From Bacteroidaceae bacterium (GTDB lineage Bacteria; Bacteroidota; Bacteroidia; Bacteroidales; Bacteroidaceae), in the NCBI GenBank assembly GCA_017617315.1, contig JAFZWM010000022.1:42562-106561 (forward strand): DNA of 64,000 nt, read 5' to 3'. Positions within the stretch are counted from its first letter, which is position 1. Every line of letters starts with the position of its first letter. Shown here piece after piece: positions 58,817 through 64,000 of this stretch. The position numbers were made by a program, and so were the translations under genes. Below the pieces are notes generated by a model. It did not search any database. It worked only from the letters and a program-made list of their open reading frames with translations, and was not told where the DNA came from.

Positions 58817-61771
58817 ATGTACAGAATTACTAACTTAACCCTTTTTGCAGCAGCGATGTTGATATCGTTGTCGGCAGCGGCGCAACACAACGTAAAATTC
58901 GATTCGGGCTGGAGTTTCAGTCGTGGTGGAAAGACAAAGAATGTAACTTTGCCTTATGCGTGGAATCAGAGTGAGGCTTTCAAAGTCCATATCGAGAAAC
59001 TATCTACCGATACGGTAAGATATACCAAGGTATTCAAAGTCCCGTCGGCATGGCGCGGAAAGAAGGTTTTTATCGAGTTCGAAGGAGCACGTCAATGTGC
59101 CGTTGTCTTTCTTAACGGCAGGCAGATAGCCATGCACGAGAACGGCGTTATGGCTTTCGGAGTCGATCTTACCCAGCACCTTGTGTTCGGAAAGGAAAAC
59201 AGACTCGAAGTCCTGACGGACAACGACTGGAAATACAAGGAGAAAAGCACACGCAGTTCATTCCAATGGAACGACAAAAACTTCAACGCCAACTATGGCG
59301 GACTTCCTAAACACGTCCGTATTCATGTGCTCGACAAGGTTTATCAAACGCTTCCGCTGTATTCAAGTTTAGGAACGGTGGGCACATACGTCTATGCCCG
59401 TGGAATAGATGTTGATAGCCGTAAGGCTGATATCTGTGTAGAGTCCGAGGTTATGAATGAGACCGATTCGGATATGCCTGTAAAACTTGTATGCGAGGTT
59501 TACGACAAAGGCAGAATGATAAAGTCATTCTCTACGGCAGGCAGGATTGCCAAGAACTCAAAGGCTGTGTTAAAAGCCGAATCGCCCGTTGCAAATCTAA
59601 ATTTCTGGAGTTGGGGATACGGCTATCTTTATGATGTAAAGACGAAGATTGTGTCGGAAAAAGGAGCAGTTCTCGATGAGCAGACAATAAGAACCGGCTT
59701 TAGGAAAACCAGTTTCCATGATGGAATAACATGGCTGAACAACCGTGCAATAATGGTTCATGGCTTTGCCCAGCGCACAAGTAACGAGTGGCCGGGTGTT
59801 GGAATGAGTGTTCCGGCATGGCTCAGCGATTACAGCAATTCGCTCATGGTTCGTAGTGGCGGAAACCTTGTCAGGTGGATGCACGTTTGTCCTTGGAAGC
59901 AAGATGTTGAGTCGTGCGACCGCGTTGGACTTATGCAGACCATGCCGGCAGGCGATGCCGAGAAAGATGTTTCCGACCGCAGATGGGAACATCGCATTGA
60001 ACTGATGAAAGATGCAATTGTCTACAATCGCAACAATCCAAGCATCATATTCTATGAATGCGGAAACAAGGGCATCAGCGAGGAACACATGAAACAGATG
60101 CTCGAAATTCGCAATCGGTTCGACCCTAACGGCGGTCGTGCCATAGGTTCGCGCGAGATGCTCAGCAACAAAACCGTTGCAGAGTATGGTGGCGAAATGC
60201 TCTACATAAACAAAAGTGCCACAAAGCCGGTATGGGCAATGGAGTATAGCAGGGACGAAGGGCTTCGCCGATATTGGGACGACTGGAGTTTCCCTTACCA
60301 TAAGAGTGGTGACGGACCTTTATACCGAAACTCCGATGCTTCGGCTTACAACCTGAACCAAGACCAGCTTGCCGTTGAGCATGTGCGCCGTTGGTACGAT
60401 TACTGGCTCGAACGTCCCGGAACTGGCGAGAGGGTGAGCAACGGCGGCGTAAAAATAATCTTCTCCGACACAAATACGCACAACCGTGGCGAGAGTAACT
60501 ATCGTACAAGCGGAATAGTAGATGCCATGCGCTTGCCAAAGGATTCGTATTACGCTCATCAGGTTATGTGGAACGGATGGATTACGCCAGACAGCAGTCA
60601 GACCTATATAATGGGACATTGGAACTATCAGGCAGAAACCGTAAAGCCTGTGTATGTTGTTAGCGATGCCCCATCGGTAAAACTCTTTGTCAACGGCAGG
60701 GAGATTGAAGGCGGCAGAAACGATTATCATTTCTTATATACATTCGATAATGTGAAGTTTGAGGCTGGCGAGATTAAGGCGGTTTCTTACGATGAGGCCG
60801 GACGCGAACTTTCATCATACAGCCTGAAAACTGCTGGCAAACCGCATCATATTCGTCTCACCACTATGACCGATGCGCGTGGTTTCAAGGCTGATGGGGC
60901 TGATATGGCTATGATTGAGGTTGAGGTTGTTGACAAAGACGGAAACCGCTGTCCGCTTGCAAACAATAAGATCCGTTTCAGTTTGAAGGGGGCGGCTGAG
61001 TGGTGTGGAGGCTTGGCTAAAGACTCGCTTGGAACAAACTGTGTAGGCTCTCAGATTCTTCCTGTTGAATGTGGCGTGAATCGTGTGCTTTTGCGTAGCA
61101 CGACAAATCCGGGCAGGATAGTTGTCTCTGCTGATACCGACGGACTTGGCAAGGCTTCGTGTGTATTGAAGACTGTCAAGCCAACAGATGGCTCATCAAG
61201 TAATGCTTCGGCTATGACTCTTACGACCGATAACAAGAGCACAACCGTTCCGTTTACGATGCTGCGTGGCGAAACTCCTTCTACGCCTTCTTATAGACAG
61301 ATATTCCGTACTGTAAAGATTGCCGATGTCGTAGCCGGATGCAGTCAGAGCACGGCGCGATATAGTATCGACGACAACGAGGAGACAGAATGGAAGAACG
61401 ACGGATTATCTTCAACGGCATGGATAACATACAAATTTGCAAAGCCCGAAGTCGTCAGACAGGTGGTTGCTAAGTTCACAGGCTGGCGCAAACGCAAATA
61501 TCCTATTGAGGTTTATGCCGACAGCACGTTGGTTTGGAAAGGCGAAACTCCTACAAGTCTCGGCTATGTTCATCTCGAACTGAACCCGAAGGAATCCCGA
61601 AGCATAACCATACGACTGAAGGGCGCAGCCGCAAACAGCGATGCTTTTGGGCAGATCGTCGAGCTTGCAGCCCCAGTCGCAAATGAACTTGACCTTTTCA
61701 AGGCTAAGGACGGCGATAAGGTCAAGAACGAACTTCGTATCGTAGAGTGTGATTTGCTTGCAGATAAATGA
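58817..61771 (+). CDS. secreted GH2-like glycoside hydrolase
   Basis: The 984-residue protein (from ATG 58817; a TTG at 58793 is less likely) has a signal peptide (LTLFAAAMLISLSAAAQ), a jelly-roll sugar-binding domain (about 25-190), an immunoglobulin-like domain, the GH2 barrel (about 295-560), further Ig-like and a C-terminal F5/8-type discoidin domain (about 840-960). The position of the usual acid/base (Asn-Glu) reads CGNKG (residues 415-419), with lysine in place of glutamate; the likely nucleophile is E476 in WAMEYSRD. Pectin side-chain galactose or related sugar is a plausible substrate, without proof. Confidence 0.82.
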   Translation: MYRITNLTLFAAAMLISLSAAAQHNVKFDSGWSFSRGGKTKNVTLPYAWNQSEAFKVHIEKLSTDTVRYTKVFKVPSAWRGKKVFIEFEGARQCAVVFLNGRQIAMHENGVMAFGVDLTQHLVFGKENRLEVLTDNDWKYKEKSTRSSFQWNDKNFNANYGGLPKHVRIHVLDKVYQTLPLYSSLGTVGTYVYARGIDVDSRKADICVESEVMNETDSDMPVKLVCEVYDKGRMIKSFSTAGRIAKNSKAVLKAESPVANLNFWSWGYGYLYDVKTKIVSEKGAVLDEQTIRTGFRKTSFHDGITWLNNRAIMVHGFAQRTSNEWPGVGMSVPAWLSDYSNSLMVRSGGNLVRWMHVCPWKQDVESCDRVGLMQTMPAGDAEKDVSDRRWEHRIELMKDAIVYNRNNPSIIFYECGNKGISEEHMKQMLEIRNRFDPNGGRAIGSREMLSNKTVAEYGGEMLYINKSATKPVWAMEYSRDEGLRRYWDDWSFPYHKSGDGPLYRNSDASAYNLNQDQLAVEHVRRWYDYWLERPGTGERVSNGGVKIIFSDTNTHNRGESNYRTSGIVDAMRLPKDSYYAHQVMWNGWITPDSSQTYIMGHWNYQAETVKPVYVVSDAPSVKLFVNGREIEGGRNDYHFLYTFDNVKFEAGEIKAVSYDEAGRELSSYSLKTAGKPHHIRLTTMTDARGFKADGADMAMIEVEVVDKDGNRCPLANNKIRFSLKGAAEWCGGLAKDSLGTNCVGSQILPVECGVNRVLLRSTTNPGRIVVSADTDGLGKASCVLKTVKPTDGSSSNASAMTLTTDNKSTTVPFTMLRGETPSTPSYRQIFRTVKIADVVAGCSQSTARYSIDDNEETEWKNDGLSSTAWITYKFAKPEVVRQVVAKFTGWRKRKYPIEVYADSTLVWKGETPTSLGYVHLELNPKESRSITIRLKGAAANSDAFGQIVELAAPVANELDLFKAKDGDKVKNELRIVECDLLADK

Positions 61772-61802
61772 TAAAATGTTGCATAGAATCCCATAAATTC
61801 AT

Positions 61803-61810
61803 TATTTTTG
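61803..61810 (+). promoter_or_regulatory. near-leaderless dsbD promoter -7 element
   Basis: TATTTTTG matches TAnnTTTG and ends 6 nt before the ATG at 61817, so transcription should begin at about the start codon. Confidence 0.55.
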
Positions 61811-61816
61811 CGCAAA

Positions 61817-63841
61817 ATGAGACGGATTATAACAACAATCATGCTTTTGCTCGGCATAATGATGCCGACAATTGCGCAAATCAAAAGTCCTGTAAAGTTT
61901 GCTGTCAAGCAGAAACAGGTAAGCGAACGTGAATTTGACGTCATCTTCAGCGGAACGATTTCCAATGGATGGCATGTGTATTCAACCGGTCTGCCCGACG
62001 ACGGACCAGTCTCTGCTTCGTTCCATCTCGAAGACAGCCGCAACGTTAAGGCTGTGGGCAAACTGAAGCCCGAAGGCAACGAGATAAAGAAGTACGAGGA
62101 TTTGTTCGGCATGGACGTTAGGTATTTCGAACATTCCGTGCAGTTTGTACAGCGAATACAGATAACTGGCGACGACTACGAGGCTAACGGATATCTTGAA
62201 TATGGCGCATGCAACGACGAGAACTGCCTTCCGCCTACATCGGTAGACTTCTCTTTCTCGGGCAAGGTTGCCGCAGCCAAGACTGATGCCGGGAAAGAAG
62301 AGGCTAAGGCAGAAGAGAAGAACGCCCCGGCCGATTCTCTTGTTGTTGCCGATGCTTCGGCAGTAATACAGAAGGCTGATTCTACTGCCTTGTCGGATTT
62401 GTGGACTCCTGTTATCGACAAGCTCAACTCATTCGGCGGAAACGAAGGGCAGAGTGGGGCAGACCGCTCTCTTCTCACCATCTTCCTGCTCGGATTCCTT
62501 GGCGGACTCGTTGCCCTTGCCACTCCATGCGTGTGGCCAATCATCCCTATGACGGTAAGCTTCTTCCTGAAGCGTAATGCCGAGCGCGGAAAGGCCGTGC
62601 GCGACGCGCTCACATACGGAGCGAGCATCGTGGTTATATATATGCTTCTGGCGGTTGTCGTAACCCTGTTGTCGAGTGCCAACCAGCTCAACGCGCTCTC
62701 TACAAATGCCGTCGTAAACGTGTTCTTCTTCCTGCTCCTTGTGGTGTTCGGACTCAGCTTCCTCGGCTTGTTCGAGATTACTTTGCCGGCATCGTGGAGT
62801 AGTGCCGTAGACAGCAAGGCCGACAAGGCTACCGGATTGCTCAGCATCTTCCTCATGGCGTTCACTCTTGCGCTCGTGTCGTTCAGCTGCACAGGTCCTA
62901 TTATTGGTTTCTTGTTGGTTGAGATTTCTACTACTGGCGAGATTCTTGCTCCGTCGCTCGGTATGTTGGGCTTTGCTGTGGCTCTTGCCTTGCCGTTTAC
63001 TTTGTTCGCCCTCTTCCCTGCGTGGCTGAAGCAGGCGCCTAAGTCGGGCAGTTGGATGATGGTCGTGAAGGTGTTCCTCGGCTTCATCGAGCTGGCTTTT
63101 GCCCTCAAGTTCCTTTCTGTGGCTGATATGGCTTACGGATGGAATCTGCTGTTCCGCGACTTGTTCATCGGCATCTGGATTGTGCTCTTTGCATGGCTGG
63201 CTCTGTTCCTCTTCGGATGGGTTAAGATTCCGGCCGACTATCGTGGCAAGAAGCCTGTCGGAAAGGTGCGTATCGTTGTCGGAATACTGGTGTCTCTCTT
63301 CGTCTGCTATCTTGTGCCGGGCTTGTGGGGCGCGCCTGTTACGGCCGTTAGTGCCTTTACTCCGCCAATGAGCACTCAGAAGTGGAAGCTCGTAGACAAC
63401 TCAGTCAAGCCTATGTTCTGCGACTATGACGAGGGTATGGCGTATGCGCGCGAGCACAACAAGCCTGTGCTGCTCGACTTTACTGGTCTGGGATGCGTAA
63501 ACTGCCGTAAGATGGAGGCTGCCGTATGGACCGACCCTAAGGTGCGCGATATTATTGAGAACGACTATGTTCTTATCGAGTTGTATATCGACAATAAGAA
63601 GCCGTTGCCAAGCAAGATTTCTGTTACCGAGAGCGATGGCAAGACTTCTACTCTGCGAACTCTGGGCGATAAGTGGAGCTATCTTCAGAGACATAAGTTT
63701 GGCAGCAATACGCAGCCGTTCTATGTCCTTGTAGATGGTAACGGTAATCCGCTCAACAGCGCTTATGCCTACGATGAGGATATTGACAAGTTCCTTGAAT
63801 TCCTGAAGAAGGGACTTCAAAACTTGAAAGTTGAGAATTGA
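61817..63841 (+). CDS. dsbD: thiol:disulfide interchange protein DsbD
   Basis: The 674-residue protein (start ATG 61817, not the TTG at 61808 that falls inside the promoter element) transfers electrons from cytosolic thioredoxin to periplasmic thiols. After a signal peptide comes an N-terminal domain with ACNDENCLPPT, an Ala/Lys linker, the CcdA-like eight-helix core with redox cysteines in ATPCVWPIIPM and SFSCTGPIIG, and a C-terminal thioredoxin domain with C560 and C563 in GLGCVNCRKME. Confidence 0.93.
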   Translation: MRRIITTIMLLLGIMMPTIAQIKSPVKFAVKQKQVSEREFDVIFSGTISNGWHVYSTGLPDDGPVSASFHLEDSRNVKAVGKLKPEGNEIKKYEDLFGMDVRYFEHSVQFVQRIQITGDDYEANGYLEYGACNDENCLPPTSVDFSFSGKVAAAKTDAGKEEAKAEEKNAPADSLVVADASAVIQKADSTALSDLWTPVIDKLNSFGGNEGQSGADRSLLTIFLLGFLGGLVALATPCVWPIIPMTVSFFLKRNAERGKAVRDALTYGASIVVIYMLLAVVVTLLSSANQLNALSTNAVVNVFFFLLLVVFGLSFLGLFEITLPASWSSAVDSKADKATGLLSIFLMAFTLALVSFSCTGPIIGFLLVEISTTGEILAPSLGMLGFAVALALPFTLFALFPAWLKQAPKSGSWMMVVKVFLGFIELAFALKFLSVADMAYGWNLLFRDLFIGIWIVLFAWLALFLFGWVKIPADYRGKKPVGKVRIVVGILVSLFVCYLVPGLWGAPVTAVSAFTPPMSTQKWKLVDNSVKPMFCDYDEGMAYAREHNKPVLLDFTGLGCVNCRKMEAAVWTDPKVRDIIENDYVLIELYIDNKKPLPSKISVTESDGKTSTLRTLGDKWSYLQRHKFGSNTQPFYVLVDGNGNPLNSAYAYDEDIDKFLEFLKKGLQNLKVEN

Positions 63842-63915
63842 AAGTTGAAAAAAGTTTTTTAATTGACAATTGCTTTCTATGTTAAAATCCAAATATTTCG
63901 ACCATTTTTTTAGGT

Positions 63916-64000
63916 TTATGCTGATATTTTATAATCTTTGTCAAAAAGCTGCTTGTTTCTGACCATGGCAGTCACAATGTGTACAAGTTTGTTCTTGACA
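63916..64000 (-). CDS. IS110/IS116-type transposase, C-terminal fragment (partial)
   Basis: On the minus strand a frame enters from the window edge and reads VKNKLVHIVTAMVRNKQLFD, then DKDYKISA-like residues, and stops at 63916. The KLVHIVTAMVRNK block resembles the C-terminus of IS110/IS116 transposases. Only 27 codons are visible. The stretch 63842-63915 before it carries a repeated TTGAAAGTTGA motif (63823-63849) and no gene. Confidence 0.55.
   Translation of the reverse strand, partial: VKNKLVHIVTAMVRNKQLFDKDYKISA

Overview
The window is chromosomal DNA of a member of the Bacteroidota, most likely a Prevotella-type gut or rumen Bacteroidales. Evidence: a secDF fusion, a carbamoyltransferase of the Bacteroides succinylornithine type, NigD-like and DUF4834 proteins, the type IX secretion (T9SS) proteins PorX and PorW, several secreted pectin-active enzymes, and the Bacteroidota promoter -7 element TAnnTTTG upstream of many genes, generally without Shine-Dalgarno sequences. 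Species was not determined.

Layout. 1-4.4 kb: endonuclease/exonuclease/phosphatase protein, secDF, tRNA-Arg(CCU). 4.4-9.6 kb: an AT-rich integrated element in the 3' end of that tRNA, bounded by an 18-bp direct repeat. It encodes a tyrosine recombinase, an unknown protein, and an operon of a HTH protein, an unknown protein, a phage II/X-like replication protein and two small proteins. That operon is preceded by a structured leader with two hairpins whose loops are complementary. 9.9-19 kb: TonB-type outer-membrane receptor, korAB, pectate lyase with a T9SS-like tail, exported adenosine deaminase, and an unlisted 53-codon small gene on the minus strand. 19.3-26 kb: one long run (exported protein, proB, proA, NigD-like lipoprotein, argF', GH51, nitroreductase). 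26-32 kb: radA, GH28, WbuC cupin and a membrane sugar-nucleotide dehydratase.

32-34.8 kb: frr-rsgA-cobS-like-cobC-like operon on the minus strand; the CobS-like protein lacks the family's catalytic signatures. 35-39.3 kb: a VTC-domain / DUF4956 / DUF2490 / Cthe_2159-like cluster. 39.5-49.3 kb: housekeeping genes (pyrH, tadA, yraN, birA, pssA, psd, dnaE, trxA). 49.3-51.2 kb: an accessory pocket with a 21-residue lipoprotein-like peptide, an inverted pair of 3x8-bp repeats, a 156-bp imperfect palindrome and an HNH nuclease/small-protein pair. 51.2-58.7 kb: a minus-strand operon aroA - hypothetical - metal-transport permease - porW - porX - tsaE. 58.8-63.8 kb: GH2-like hydrolase and dsbD. The window ends inside an apparent IS110-type transposase.

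Themes: (i) plant cell-wall pectin side-chain and backbone hydrolysis by enzymes scattered outside any SusC/SusD locus; (ii) T9SS regulation (PorX/PorW) alongside at least one likely T9SS cargo; (iii) a small integrative element with phage-like replication functions and no visible mobilisation gene, the best candidate for an undescribed system.
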